A stretch of DNA of 64,000 nucleotides from Epiperipatus broadwayi (taxonomy: Eukaryota > Onychophora > Udeonychophora > Euonychophora > Peripatidae). A program made the position numbers and the translations under genes. Below the pieces are notes generated by a model, which saw only the letters and a list, made by a program, of their open reading frames with translations, was not told where the DNA came from and ran no database searches. The stretch is from contig JAQFVV010000021.1 in assembly GCA_028023455.1 (NCBI GenBank), positions 746,001-810,000 on the forward strand, written 5' to 3'. Of the stretch, positions 1 to 11,925 are shown one piece after another (the first letter of the stretch is position 1; each line of letters opens with the position of its first letter).

Positions 1-125
1 TGATCATGTGATGAAGAGGTATAACTATTTGGGAATTGTCTTAAGTAATAGAGAAATTGCTTGGATGAAGAGGAGGAAAAATTGATAAATGAAACATGAA
101 AAAGGAAAGGGATTGATAAAGAAAT
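1..125 (+). pseudogene. LINE reverse transcriptase fragment (decayed)
   Basis: The frame starting at base 2 reads NYLGIVLSNREIAWM within 27 codons before a stop at about base 83. The tyrosine-leucine-glycine turn followed by a variable strand resembles the region just after the catalytic palm in non-LTR reverse transcriptases. It lies upstream of, and in the same orientation as, the LINE 3' coding relic at 590-1625, so I read the two as one element split by the repeat at 126-612. The family-level call is inference from a short stretch. Confidence 0.35.
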
Positions 126-612
126 TAACAGTGTTTTCATATATTATCTTGTGTTTGGAAAATGAGAGTATTTATTTATAGTTAAAATCCACAAAGCACA
201 TGTACATTAGCTTAATTGCTGATTATTAATATTACAGTTTATAAAAACATAGTGCTATATAAAATAAATATCTTATTTACATATGTTTAATTTCAAATAA
301 AAATGATGTATGGTAAATTCTAGAAAATTTTGCAAGTGTCATTTGTTCACACATAGTAAAAGTAATTAAAAATGATTGCTTAACATCTTCACAATCTCAT
401 TTACAAATGTGTAAGATTTTCCCATACATAAACATTTGCGTTGAAAAGGTAGATGGATTCATTTTATCTTCTCACAAAGGTTTTATCTTGTGTTTGGAAA
501 GTGAGAGTATTCATTTATAGTTAAAATCCACACAGTACATTAGCTTAATTGCTGATTATTATAGTTTATAAAAAATGTAGCATTATATAAAATAAGTATC
601 TTATTTATATAA
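126..612 (+). repeat. Direct repeat, two diverged copies
   Basis: A stretch starting TTATCTTGTGTTTGGAAA at 144 recurs at 483, and both copies continue for about 130 bases in register (offset 339). The second copy has short internal deletions. Between them is AT-rich sequence with no coding signal. The pair interrupts LINE-like sequence on both sides. It could be an insertion with repeated ends or a local duplication. Related TCTTGTGTTT...GGA segments occur at 41695 and 47920. Confidence 0.55.
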
Positions 613-1625
613 TAAATATAATGTGGCTAGAATTATAAGGAAGGGAGTAGCAGTAGCAGGATTAACTTATGGTAATGGTACATTGTATGTTAATAAAGGG
701 TATTATATTACTTAGAAAAAGTAAAACGAGAAGTAGGAAGACATGCATTAAATGCAGAAGTGTGGATGGCAAAGGAGGCAAATCATGGAGAAATGTGATA
801 CTTTTTATATGAAAGATGCAAAAAGCAAAATAAAAATATTCAATAGATTGCAATTTATAAATAATAAGAGAATAGCCAAAATAATATTTAATTGGGCTAT
901 GAATAAAGGACAGGTAACAAAATAGGTGAGGAATATAGTACAGTATGCAGAAGATTTGGATAAAGAATTTATGTCCGTAAACTTATATAAAAGGTGGGAT
1001 GATTGTGTTAGGAAAATTGTTGAGTGTTATAGTGGCAAGGAATGAGATAGAAAAATAAATGCATTAATAAAAAATAGGGAGTTGGAGAGACTTGAGCATA
1101 AGTATGAAGAGTAAAAAGAGTTTAAATATATATAGAAGTAAACAGAATATTGGGTGTGAGTTAATTTATGATAAAAGCAACAAAAGCAGTTTACTGTTTA
1201 AGGTTCAAACAGGAGTTTTAGCAACAAGCAAATATACATATAAATAAAAAAAAATGTGGATGATTTAGTTTGTAAGATGTGTAAGGAAGGCATAGAAAAT
1301 ATTAGGCATTTGTTAATTGAATGTAAATGCCTGCAAGAAAAAGTTGTGGAAGAATAAATATAAGCAAAGTGATTATACAGAAAGTGAGTTCTTGGTTTTT
1401 TATGCTGAGTTTGGGAAAAGACAGGGGGACTTAGATATAAAGGCTATGGAGTTGACAAAAATTATGTAGTGGAAATGGGATGAAGCAGAATAGAGAATGA
1501 TATGGGAAATACTTAATGTGTGGAATGGAAAAGGAAGATAAGGTGACTAACAGGTTTCTCTGGGCATAGTGACTGAGAGATTCCTGATACCAATAAAGGA
1601 AAAGCCACAGTGCATCGCATTGCAT
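590..1625 (+). pseudogene. Decayed LINE, 3' coding end with zinc knuckle and 3' UTR
   Basis: Several short open pieces in shifting frames read like one broken protein. At about 1265-1355 the frame gives VCKMCKEGIENIRHLLIEC, a C-x2-C-x8-H-x4-C knuckle typical of the C-terminus of many non-LTR retrotransposon polymerases. Further pieces at about 970-1050 (a YKRWDDCVRKIVECYSGKE stretch) and 1430-1530 (IKAMELTKIM...WKWDEAE) are interrupted by stops and frameshifts. A similar C-terminal piece occurs on the minus strand at 8132-8374, which supports a repeat family. No full-length open frame survives, so it is inactive. Confidence 0.7.
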
Positions 1626-3274
1626 TGCGTGTAAGTTTATAAGAAACATATTGATAACATTCCAAAAAAGGAATAAAAATTGGTTTAAATGCATTAAATA
1701 CATTTTTTATTTGGATTTAGTTATCTGTTTTACTTTTGTCTTAAATTGATTATTTAAAATTATGTAAAAAAGACAACATTATGGACATATTTTTTAACAG
1801 TGAAATTTGATCATTTAAAACAGGAGTCTTCAACCTTTTTTTGTTTATGGTCCACATCAACATATTTTGGAGTGATTACAATGTATAGATCATAATTTTA
1901 TTGAAAAATAACATTGAGGATTAACTACAAATAAAATATAAAAAGTAACCAATATAAATATGATATAAAGTTTAAATCTGAACTAATGCAAGAACAGAAC
2001 TCATTATTATGTACATATTGTGATAATTATAATGACATAAAAATCAGAAATAACTGCATATTTATTTTAATAACTAATATATATATATATATCTTGTAAC
2101 CACTTCAATCTATACCTATATCACCTTATACACATATAAATGCCCAGGTGCCAATTCTGTACAAGATAGAATAAAATTTATAATTTAGGTTGCATCTCTA
2201 ATTATGGATAAGACTCTTATTGTAGTATTAATCTACAGCTTAGCTCAATTGGGGGATTATAGGGTCTCATGGTCATCTAGAATGCTTAAATGGGGTGAGA
2301 GAAGCATTTATAAACAATAATTATATAATGTTTATTTAGTTATATTATAAGTATTTACTTAAGTTATCAAAAGAAAGCAACTCATGGATTAAATCAAGAA
2401 TCATGATATGTTCAATTCTCCCACCATCCAAGTACATGCCAGACCAATCATGCCACTCATCTAATATGTTTGGGAATCACTGTAACAATAATTAATTTAC
2501 AGACATTTGATTTAGATTGCACAGCTATACCAATGTTTATTTAAATGATGAAATAATCTCAGGGATCTATTATATGAACAGTAAGTCAATCCTATTACAA
2601 GATTATTATTAAGTAATGAGGAACTATTGTGAAACTGACAATTCTTACAATGAAATAAAGGATAGACAATGATAGAGATCGGGTGCATTTTTATCACATA
2701 TTATCTATTTTAAACAAGGTAAAATCTATATCTTGGCATTATACAACGTTTGGATCAATTAATTCAGTGTTATCTAGATAGATTGCATATAATATTAAAC
2801 TGACAGGTATTATAATTATATTATGTTGAACATATGTGGGTGTAGAAATGGTCAATTGAGCATACATGGCAAAATAATTCAGAGGAAATCTTACTTCAAC
2901 AAACATTTATTACAAGACACATTCTTTTACAAACACATCAACGATGATTTAACATTAATTTCACATTGATTACAATCTTGGCTAAATAACATTTAATTTA
3001 CATAAATCCTATACTCAATCACAAAACTGCCTGAATACTTGATCACTTTTTCCATTAGATGTAATCGTTTTAATTGCATTTGTGACAATTGTTAAAGATA
3101 GGGGTAAACTGGGGCGACTATGCTTTGCAGCAAGATGTTGCCTGGGACTAATGTAATGGATGCAGAATATGTTGGGAACTTCTTTCTTTAAATGGTCTAA
3201 AAATTCTTGATAGTTGGCAACTATTTCTAGTGCTCAGTCTATTACACAATCAATTATATATTGCTAAGGTATAT
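1626..3274. other. AT-rich DNA with possible hAT-like termini at 1821 and 2482
   Basis: CAGGAGTCTTCAACC at 1821 resembles left ends of hAT-type elements, and GTTTGGGAATCACTG ending at 2482 resembles the right end in inverted orientation. I see no matching 8-bp duplication outside these points, so they may belong to different insertions. A short TA microsatellite lies at about 2075-2093. Nothing else here looks coding or structured. Confidence 0.3.
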
Positions 3275-3520
3275 TTAATATATATCTGAGCACCTATTGC
3301 ATATATGTGTAGAGATGATAATCTGGACCAACTAATGATTGCTGGTTTAGCATGAAATACATATATTGATGATTATTTATCTTTTCAACATATGTGTTTG
3401 AGTGTATCGGTGTTATGAGATAGAGTGGAGAGTGGTGGGTCATGTAAAAGTCTGTGCTCATATACCATATATATTACATATATTGATACAGGTATATAAT
3501 AAGCCTGTATTTCACTTATT
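3275..3520 (+). repeat. Fold-back family D, copy 1
   Basis: Contains the family core ATCTGGACCAACTAATGATT followed by GCTGGTTTAGCATGAAAT and a block near 3425-3460 ending in AAAGTCTG. The same order recurs at 3746, 11611 and 13035, so it is a dispersed family. Internal open frames on both strands come from the repeat and are not genes. Confidence 0.7.
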
Positions 3521-3745
3521 ACATAGTAGAGATGTCTGCCCATCCCTTGCATATGTATTAAATGAATTATGTCCTGTACATGAGGGAGCATATTGACTTT
3601 AGTTCAATATGGGTTGACAAGAATCTTGGCCTCAGGGTGGCATTTGAGCATTCCATCATCAGATTTTCAATTGGATGGATGGTTGAAGAGTTAGAATATG
3701 GAGTGGATTGAAGCCTGCCCATTAAAGTTTGAAGATTGGCTATCT
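3521..3745. other. Spacer between two D copies
   Basis: About 225 bases of less AT-rich sequence separate the two D copies. Both copies share more than 200 bases around the core. The spacer has no repeat partner that I can find in the window. Confidence 0.3.
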
Positions 3746-3990
3746 TAATATATATCTGAGCACTTATTGCATATATGCATAGAGATGATAATCTGGACCA
3801 ACTGATGATTGCTGGTTTAGCATGAAATATGTATATTGGTGATTATATATCTTTCCAACATATATGTGTTCAAGTGTATCAGTGTTGTGAGATGAGAGTT
3901 GTGTGTCATGTGGAAGTCTGTGCTCATATACCCTATATATTACATATATTGATACAGGTATATAATAAGCTTGTATTTCAGTTAATGGTA
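3746..3990 (+). repeat. Fold-back family D, copy 2
   Basis: Same orientation and segment as copy 1, starting about 470 bases downstream, with matching ends (TATATATCTGAGCAC at the left, GATACAGGTATATAATAAGC at the right). It has scattered substitutions and a small deletion near 3895. The arrangement suggests a segmental tandem duplication of D plus flank. Confidence 0.65.
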
Positions 3991-4037
3991 TATTATGTTT
4001 TTCAAAATAGAATTGAATTGTAGTATAAATGGATATA

Positions 4038-5107
4038 CATCTGGGTCTCATTTTACGCAGATTTATTTAATGTGATTTTGAAGTTACACGATTCATGTTT
4101 CTTCAGAAGTCGACTCCGATAATGCGCTATTACTTTAAATAATAGATTTTGTGCCCTTACATCATATTGAAAGTAACAGCACATTATTGGAATTCAACTT
4201 TCATCTTAGTAATTTCAATATTTTCAGTGCTTTATAATAGTAAGATTTTATACAATAATAAAATTAAAATCATGATTTCCACATTTTATGTATACCCACA
4301 TTAATTTTTACAAGATTATAATGTAAATTTGTTCAAACATTGTGCGTGTTAATTTTGCATTTTAAATCACATTCTGTTTTTGCTTTTAAAAAAAGAACGT
4401 AATCAATTATTAATCATTTAGTGTCCACAAGTTTATTTTTAAAAGGTGAGTAATAGCAGTGGGCACAATTAAATTTGACAATTAAAAATTTAAATCTGAT
4501 TTTTAATTATAATTAACAATTTAAAAATTACTTAAGGCGACCTGAAATTAATGTGATGTGAAACGAAATTTGATTTTTAAACGGAATTAAAAATTAAAAA
4601 ATTAAAGACAAAAATAAAAATTTAATTTTTAGTTGTTAAATTAATTACTAATTATGTTGTCACCGGAAACCGTTAACACAACATGAGAGTGAAGTTGGCA
4701 CTAGTTGTATTTCCTCTTGTGAAGAATCTGATTTTTTACCAGTTTGCAAACGATCCTGTTTATCGGCAAATAGCGATAATAATTAAAACATGTGTAAAAT
4801 ATGTAAATTACTGTAAATTATGCATAAAAATGTATTGTTTTGAATAAAATTAAATATTATAGTTAAAAAAAATTTATCTTGTATCAATTTTTTTCAAATT
4901 TGAAATTTTTTATTAGTCATATTTTATTTCCTTATTTTTTTTTTGTGTGAATTTTAAAGTAATTTTACATTGGTGCTTTTATGCGATTTTTGAAAAATCA
5001 CAGTCCATATCCCCCTTTTTCAAGGTAAGTTACGTCTGTTTTTGTGCGATTTTTTTTGCATGTGTTTTCTGAGGAACCTATCTTTCATGTAAAATGAGAC
5101 CCAGGTG
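4038..5107. mobile_element. TA-flanked non-autonomous DNA transposon, copy 1 (1070 bp)
   Basis: The ends are inverted: CATCTGGGTCTCATTTTAC at the left and GTAAAATGAGACCCAGGTG at the right, flanked by TA on both sides (4036-4037 and 5108-5109). The TA duplication is typical of the Tc1/mariner superfamily. No transposase frame is present, so it would depend on a partner in trans. A second copy at 18245-19202 is closely similar over nearly its whole length. This copy carries about 110 bases of extra AAATT-rich sequence around 4475-4600 that copy 2 lacks. Confidence 0.75.
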
Positions 5108-6008
5108 TACTATTTGTATCCATTATAAGGCTACTGGTGAACACCATTTGTTCTTGCAGTAAATTATTTTCATTGCAATAATGAACATTGGCCAATAAAA
5201 GAGCATTATTATCAACAACTATTGACTCATATATTTTGCGGAGAAAATAATTTTGTTTGAAGTGTTCAAACAAGTTGCTTTTTGACACCAACAGCTATTT
5301 TGTTGGTCAATCATCTAATTTGCAAATTTTTCAGAATAGCAGCTGGATCATGATGCATCACTGTCAATAAAAGTACTTTGAAACATGGTTATAGTTACTT
5401 TTCTCCAATAGTACAGTCGCCCTCATTTTAAGCAATAAGTTCAGATATGTTATCCATCTGTTCTTTCTTTAATACTTTTCGAATATTGATGCTTATGGAA
5501 TTACATTTTTTAAATTGTTCATAAATATCTTTAAAATATTCTACAGATTTTTCGATTTTTATCTTTATGTTTAGTACGAAGATTTTCTTGCAATCAAGAT
5601 GGTTTCATTGCTTCATTAAAAAAACAAATTTTGACGCAATAATCACATTGACATAGTTTTATTTACTGGTGAGTCAATGAAATTGTATACCAAATATTCA
5701 GTTGAATACAAACAAGTAGACTTTTTCTTAGGAGGCATAATGAAAATTTGGATACACTCAGAAAATACACACAATTTTAACACAAAATTATTCAGCAAAA
5801 TGCACACATCTACCAGATTTTTATATTTCACATTTTTAGAATTTTGTATTGAACATGTGTCTTAATGTCACACGTTCAGTATGAAATTCTAAATGTTGAC
5901 AATACGTTCAAAATATACAAATTGAATAAAAAAATTATAGAAAATAAATATTAATACACTGTACAGGCTTATGCACATATATAATGTAATATATAAGGGA
6001 TTCGAATT
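5108..6008. other. AT-rich DNA, no gene seen
   Basis: Only short overlapping frames occur on both strands (for example 5643-5865), with AT-driven composition and no splice or start context worth calling. Confidence 0.4.
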
Positions 6009-6171
6009 CAGACTTTCACATGACCTTTAGCTCTCCACGCCATCTCATATTGCTGACCCACTTGGTCATAGATATGTTTTGGTGATTATTTATCTTTTCA
6101 ACATGTGTATGATCAGGTGGGTCAGCAGTATGAGATGGCGTGGAGAGCTGAGGGTCATGTGAAAGTTTGAG
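6009..6171. repeat. Fold-back element, family D hairpin
   Basis: CAGACTTTCACATGACC at the left pairs with GGGTCATGTGAAAGTTTG at the right. Inner arms around CTCTCCACGCCATCTCATA and its complement also pair, leaving a loop of about 50 bases. The arms match the outer part of the D copies, so this is a compact inverted dimer of that family. The minus-strand frame across it is a by-product. Confidence 0.75.
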
Positions 6172-7910
6172 AAAATAAAGATTGTAATATTCAAAAGAAT
6201 GCATAATTATAATTACAATTTTAATAGTGAAGAAAAAGGATTACCTATTTAAAAAATAAAGATTAACATTTTAAAAAATTAAATGAAAGTAGGCATTCAA
6301 TTAATTAGTGCCCACCAAAAATTGTAAAACGCTCACTGGTGTGCACTGCCAACCTCTTTGAAGACCCTTCATTTGAAGTTTATATTTTTTTATGATTCAT
6401 TTCTATATTATTACTATTTATTATTTGCTATTATTATAATTTAAAATTGTTGCATGTAATATATTTTAACGATAGAGGGTTAATTTCTTATTTTATATAT
6501 TTATCAACAAGGTATATATAATAGAACACCACTTGTGCTTTAATATATAAATATCATTCGCTATTAAGACTGGTAACACGTACAATAAATATTTAAATAC
6601 TCTCTAACCCAGCATAAATTAAAATTTAAGAATAAATCAACTGTGTATTCTTGCGCTTTATTTATTAATATAGAAGCTTGACTAAAACACTTTGATCAGA
6701 AAGCATGAATATTTAAATCAATCGTGCAATGTATCTAAATATTTCAAATTGATTTACTTGCAATAATTAGAAAGTCTGTGAGTTTTCTCAATTTAAACAT
6801 TGCAACAGTGATCCATATAAATGAAAATATGTAATAGAATACATCCAGTGCTTTAATATATAAATAATATTCAAGGTTATAACATTGTACAATAAATATT
6901 TAAAATGCTCCCTAACACAGTCTTAATTTTAATTGTTTTATGTATATCAAGAATATTAATATATTAAATACACATATTTTAATAACGTCCATACTTCCTC
7001 TTTCCTTTTTGTTCTTTTTATAAATAAAGATATAATAAAGAAAAAAATATATACATATTGTTACGAATCTCTATGCTTATATACATTATAATAAATGCCT
7101 TGAGAATAATCTAAATGTAAAATTTTGGCAGTTCAGTATACAAAATAAAAAATTTCAGTGAATATAATTAAATAGTATATTTGATAAAAGTGTTATATTA
7201 TTTGTTAAGAGCAACTAATTTATTTAAATACAAAATATCCAAGTATAACACTTAATTGAAAAAATTTACAATGACTTATAGCCAAGTACATATTGAATAC
7301 ATAATCAGATTCAGAAACTATTAAGCCACTTGTATATAATTGCTTAGCAAAGATTGGAAATTTTTATTAATGCATCGATCTTTAATTTGTTGAATCGTAT
7401 CCCAGTTTGAGAACTATTTTCATACAAAGAATCGCAATACATAAAATCAAATATGACTCAGTTTTCTTGGCCATATCGAAATTTACTGAGCTCAACTTTA
7501 GTTTTTCAAACACTTTCAAATTCTAACATTTAAATCTCCTATTGTCATTTTAAAACATTCTTTGAAACTAATAGTCCATTTATATAAAATATTTGTACTT
7601 CTGCCTTAGAGTGAGAACTTGTTCGTCATAAAACTAAATTATCTACATCTGATACCTTTCATTATCTCAAGCAATCATTATTATTATTCTATGTGATAAG
7701 TGATCAATTTATCTTTTATTTAATTTCAATCACATTTTATTTATGTGCCTAATATTTATACTTTTAATATTATTTTAAAACAAGTGTCTCTACACATTCT
7801 AGCTTCAAAAATTCCAATAATATCCTACATAATATTAGATTCTTAAATCTGTGCAACCTTTGTCACATTGAATTTCTTCCAACAATGTAAATGTCAAAGT
7901 AAAAAGTCAA
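6172..7910. other. AT-rich DNA, no gene seen
   Basis: Over 1.7 kb of AT-rich sequence. Two similar pieces at about 6525-6600 and 6830-6910 share AATAGAAnACnnnnnGTGCTTTAATATATAAATA and a following ACAATAAATATTTAAA, so there is a weak tandem duplication. No coding signal. Confidence 0.4.
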
Positions 7911-8015
7911 GCGTTGTTAACCGAGCGGTCATCGCAGCCGCCTTGCAAGCAAGTAGTTGGTTGCAGATGGTTGTGGGTTCATCTCCTGGATGATGCTATG
8001 ACATATGAAAAAAAA
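7911..8015 (+). mobile_element. tRNA-derived SINE
   Basis: A tRNA-like head with an A-box-like ACCGAGCGGTC region, an anticodon-arm-like CCTTGCAAG and a B-box-like GGGTTCATCTCC is followed by GCTATGACATATG and a short A run at about 8008. Heads of the same layout with the CATATGAAAA-type tail occur at 37883 and 60231. The head has lost tRNA pairing, so it is a retroposon and not a tRNA gene. A type 2 RNA polymerase III promoter is implied by the boxes. Confidence 0.7.
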
Positions 8016-8375
8016 TTATTCAATGGCAGCATATGTCTATAATGAGATAAGATGCACTGTTGCTTCTCTTTTTTTGGAGTCGTGAATCTCTCAGCTACAA
8101 TGCTCCCTTTCAATTCCCCACCTAATGTTTTTCACATATTCTTCTCCATCCTGCTACATCCCATTTCCTCAACATAGTCTGTGTCAACTCCATGGCCTTT
8201 ATATCTAAATCTCCCTTTTCTCAAACACAGCACAAATACCAACAACCCACCTTCTATATAATCACTTTGTTTATATTTATTTTCCCATAACTTCATTATT
8301 TGTGCCCTTTTTATTTGCAAGCATTTAACCTGACCATGCAAAGCAGCACTTTCAATTAATAAAACCCAATCCATA
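8016..8375 (-). pseudogene. LINE 3' end fragment, inverted
   Basis: On the minus strand an 80-codon open piece (8374 to 8132) includes RYKGHGVDTDYVEEMG, which aligns with the broken frame at 1435-1480 (RYKGYGVDKNYVVEMG in one frame). Downstream the sequences also match: GCTGAGAGATTC here against ACTGAGAGATTC at 1571, followed in both by AACAGTGCATC/CACAGTGCATC. It is therefore the 3' coding end and UTR of the same LINE family. The true frame differs from the longest open one, as shown by the 1430-1530 copy. Confidence 0.65.
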
Positions 8376-9600
8376 TCTCCTGTGTAATTAACACTATTTT
8401 TAATCTAATGTTTTGAATAATCCTGTTGGTGATTAAAAGTAGAAATTTGCTCTATGTAATTGATTTCACACTGTCTATTATAAACTTGAGTAATTAATAA
8501 ATATTATAAAACAATGCATTATCCAAATTGACTGCTTAGTTTTTGGATATGGATCTTTCATGACAAGGAGTATTTGATTTGCACATATGTACCCAAAACT
8601 CAACATCACTTCTTTTTCTGTTAATCAAATCAGTACCAAAAGCATATTGGGTTAGAATCGAAGACAACTTACTTGTGCAGATATAATTGGTTGGATAGTA
8701 TAAAAATAAAGATGATTGGTTGGTGTGGGGGTGTAAATGTGATGTTTTTCACTGTAAGATAATCAATAACCAAAATCCAGTTTATGATTAGGATATGACA
8801 GTATCACCTAGTGTTCATTTTTTCACATTCCTTCATCAGAGTGGGCTAAAGGTATGAAGTGTGTGAATCTTCATGATCATGGTCTCAATACAAACATGTA
8901 CAGAAACATGCAAAAAGCCCTGAATATCAGTGTTTTGGGAGCTTGAATAAAGATTCAGTCACACCTTTGAACCAAAGAACATATTGTTTGCACCAACAAG
9001 ATGATAGGAAAAAAAAGTGAAAGATGTGGTTTATTGTTAACAAGAATCACTTCATGAACATAAAAGAAAACACTATGTTTCATTCAAGAAAGTGGAATAT
9101 TTAAATAGCTAATTTAAATAATTCGTAGTCCATCAATAAATACTGCAACAAACCCGGCCTACCCATGGGTGGTAAGAATCTGGTGATCCAAGCTGAAAGC
9201 GCACTCAGCTACGTTTTATAAAAATAAATATATATAATAAATCTTTTCTTTAGCTAACAATAGAATCTTTCCGGCCAATTTTTTATTAGTAGATACTTCA
9301 TATTTGGTCAATAGGAGAAGCCGAAACATTGTTAGTTACTATTAAATTTATCACACATTTTTTTAGAAAGTGAAGTGATATTTAAATACTAAAAAATATA
9401 ATGAGCGCATCATTTCAAATTAATTAACCCTACAAAATTTTAAAAACTTCATTTGGTCAGGCATTGATCTAGATATCTTTAGCTTATTAACGAGTCTTTC
9501 ATAGCACTGTTCAGAGTACTACCGATCTTACTACTTTAAAACTAATTTATTTCAAAATAAATTGTAATGACTTGAGAATACGAATCAATTAGCTTTATAA
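8376..9600. other. AT-rich DNA, no gene seen
   Basis: Mixed non-coding sequence. TTCCTTCATCAGAGTGGGC near 8830 has a weak echo at 33955 (TCTTCATCAGAGTGCTA). A short inverted pair, CTAACAATAGAATC at 9257 and CATTGTTAG at 9328, is imperfect. No frame is worth calling. Confidence 0.35.
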
Positions 9601-9604
9601 TTTT

Positions 9605-10745
9605 GCGGCAATAGCATCCGCAGACTTCAGTTTCACAGGAGACAGAATGGTATGGGTCTCCATTCAATACAGACAATCAATTTCCAAAAAGGGCATTCAC
9701 TTTTAGTAAACCTGGGGAAAAAATACCCTCTATCAAATATTATAGAGACTGTAATACCTACTGACAGACCTCCCCCCAGTAAACACACATGGCTTGACAC
9801 CATTATTAAACAACAATCTCTATACATTGGGCACTCAACAACAGAGTTTAATAATAAAATCAACATCTGGCAGGCACATTGCCTGCTGAATCCTGTTAAT
9901 ACAGTTATTTATGCTCACCTAGGGTGCAGCAATCACAAAATCACCTCAATATTTAAATATCTGCTACTGGAGCCCAAACTTTTGGATTATCTGATCAAGG
10001 TGAATATGGATTCCATGCCAACTAATACATTCTTATAATACAAGTGGTTTCTAAATAAAATAGACCCTATTTGTCATGCCTGTTCTAGAGGAGAGGAGTC
10101 CTTTAATCATCTGATAAATATATGTCCAGGCTATAACAGTATTTGAAGAGTTATCTCTCAACAATGCATTATAGCAGTGGATAAAATCCTGGACATCAGG
10201 GGTTGTCTCTTCTCTGGAGACTTTACAGTAATCAGGTTATCTATCTTCCTGACATATGCTTTTTGGTACACAAGGTGCAGGACAAAGTTCACACAACCAA
10301 TACCGGATCCCAATGCTATATTTTGCGATAAGCTCAAAGCTCTTCAAGATAAGGATAAGATACTATCCTCTACATTTCTGTTTAATAATACATGGAGCCT
10401 ACTAGTATGGCCCACAGACTCTACATGAATTTTGGACCTGATATATCCACATTGTAGTGTATCGTAGAAGAAGTAGTCTGTGTTGCAACATGTTGGATTC
10501 TACTAGAGGGGCATTGATTTCACACTACATATATCCCAGCTGATAAGTTAGCATTATTGGGCCATTCTCTGTGCTAGTAGGGGTGGGCAATACCAACAAA
10601 ATAGTACGTATTTGCTCATATTATAATCTGCTAGTGCAGAGAATGGCTCTGGCATACTTTTTCCAGATCAACGCCAGCAACGGATGAGCCAACATTAACA
10701 AAGTGTATTTATTATGCATCTGTACAATTTTATAATGTCAATAAA
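9605..10745 (+). pseudogene. Decayed LINE, C-terminal polymerase region and 3' UTR
   Basis: A 128-codon open piece (9652-10038) ends at one TAA within an otherwise continuous frame. That frame runs on to a knuckle, CHACSRGEESFNHLINIC (C-x2-C-x8-H-x4-C), at about 10078-10131. A second stop at 10144 is followed by another 83 open codons (10177-10428). The knuckle and the aromatic-rich upstream stretch fit the C-terminal region of non-LTR retrotransposon polymerases. Composition is clearly less AT-rich than the flanks. Noncoding sequence continues to a tail with AATGTCAATAAATA at 10734-10747. Two in-frame stops make it inactive, but it is younger than the 590-1625 copy. Confidence 0.75.
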
Positions 10746-11160
10746 TATATTTTTTAATTTAAAGCTTTTTTCAAATGCAATTATAATTTATTTTTTTAAA
10801 TAAAAAGTCAGAAATCATGTAGTTTATTTTTTTTATTACGTGCTATATAAAAAACATTAAAGACTGATGATTACTCCTGAGGGAGATAAAATTATTTTAA
10901 TAATTATGAACGTTTGTGATAAATCAAATATTCAAGTTAACAAGAAACACAAATACATATACATATATCACCTATTGGTCACCTAATTTAGATGTCTGGT
11001 ACCTTATACGTTATGTAGGAGAACCCCCTCCCCTTATTTTTTAAGAAAAAAAAAGCACAACCTTATCTAATTATTAGTTTTTTGTTTATTATTCCGTTTT
11101 AAATTGTGTTTTTTTAATGAAAGATGCCAATCAATATGTACTTTTGCAGCTAGGTATGAT
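10746..11160. other. AT-rich DNA, no gene seen
   Basis: Low-complexity A/T runs plus a short GC-richer patch at 10980-11035. No repeat partner or frame seen. Confidence 0.35.
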
Positions 11161-11250
11161 ATTAATAAATCTACTATTGAAATATATATATATTAAGCTA
11201 GATATATATTAATAAATCTACTATTGAAATATATATATATTAAGCTAGAT
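11161..11250 (+). repeat. 47-bp tandem duplication
   Basis: ATTAATAAATCTACTATTGA begins at 11161 and again at 11208. Both units run to TTAAGCTAGAT with almost no difference, so the duplication is recent. Confidence 0.85.
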
Positions 11251-11251
11251 G

Positions 11252-11390
11252 TAATTAGAGGGAATTTGAACTCAGACTTTAAGCTCCATTTAGTCATCCA
11301 CTCCATCTTATACAATCGATACACATGACCACATACATTTGGAAAAGATAAAAGAGTCTGAATTCAAATTCCCTCTAATTAAATCTATTA
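11252..11390. repeat. Fold-back element, family D hairpin
   Basis: TAATTAGAGGGAATTTGAAC at the left pairs with the right end AATTCAAATTCCCTCTAATT. The interior includes the family's CATCTTATACAATCGATACA block and AAAAGATAAA. It is a shortened inverted form of family D. Confidence 0.75.
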
Positions 11391-11610
11391 TAAATACAAA
11401 TATATGCTGAAATGGGAATGTGAAGAAAATATAATAGTGGAGTTAATAAAAGAAAATATGTTGATCTTGAATATGATTATTATGAGAAAGACCATCCCCA
11501 TTTTTAGAATAAATATCTTAAAAACATTTTTAATAAGTGCACTATTTTCTATATTCTTGAAAATTATATATATATATAATATTTAAATACATGTATATTT
11601 TCTATACTAA

Positions 11611-11925
11611 ACTTAATGTAATTATAAAGAGCTTGAACCCAGACTTTCAAACTCCCATAGCTCTCCAATCCATCTTATAGAACAGATACACATAATCACA
11701 TACATGTGAAAAAGATAAATGATCTCCAATATATGTATTTTGTGTTGGGCCAGCACTCATCAACAGAGCACTTTCTATATATGTGTGGGAGGTGGTTCAG
11801 CACGAAATATATATATTGGAGATCATTTACCATTTTACACGTATAAGCTCATATGTATCGATTGTATAAGATGGATTGGATAGCTGTAGGGAGTTTCAAA
11901 GGCTGAGTTCAAATCTTATATATAT
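11611..11925. repeat. Fold-back element, family D, complete hairpin
   Basis: The left arm (AACCCAGACTTTCAAACTCCC, then CCAATCCATCTTATA, then AAAAAGATAAATGATCTCCA) is mirrored by the right arm (TGGAGATCATTTACC, TATAAGATGGATTGGA, GGGAGTTTCAAAGGCTGAGT). A loop at about 11745-11800 contains GGCCAGCACTCATC. Ends match CTAAACTTAATGTAATT seen beside other copies. No coding capacity; best read as a miniature inverted-repeat element. Confidence 0.75.

Noticed and set aside
1821-2482. A single intact hAT element
   Set aside because: Both tips are hAT-like, but no flanking 8-bp duplication matches.
3402-4023. Pairs of small similar proteins on both strands
   Set aside because: They come from the two direct copies of repeat family D.
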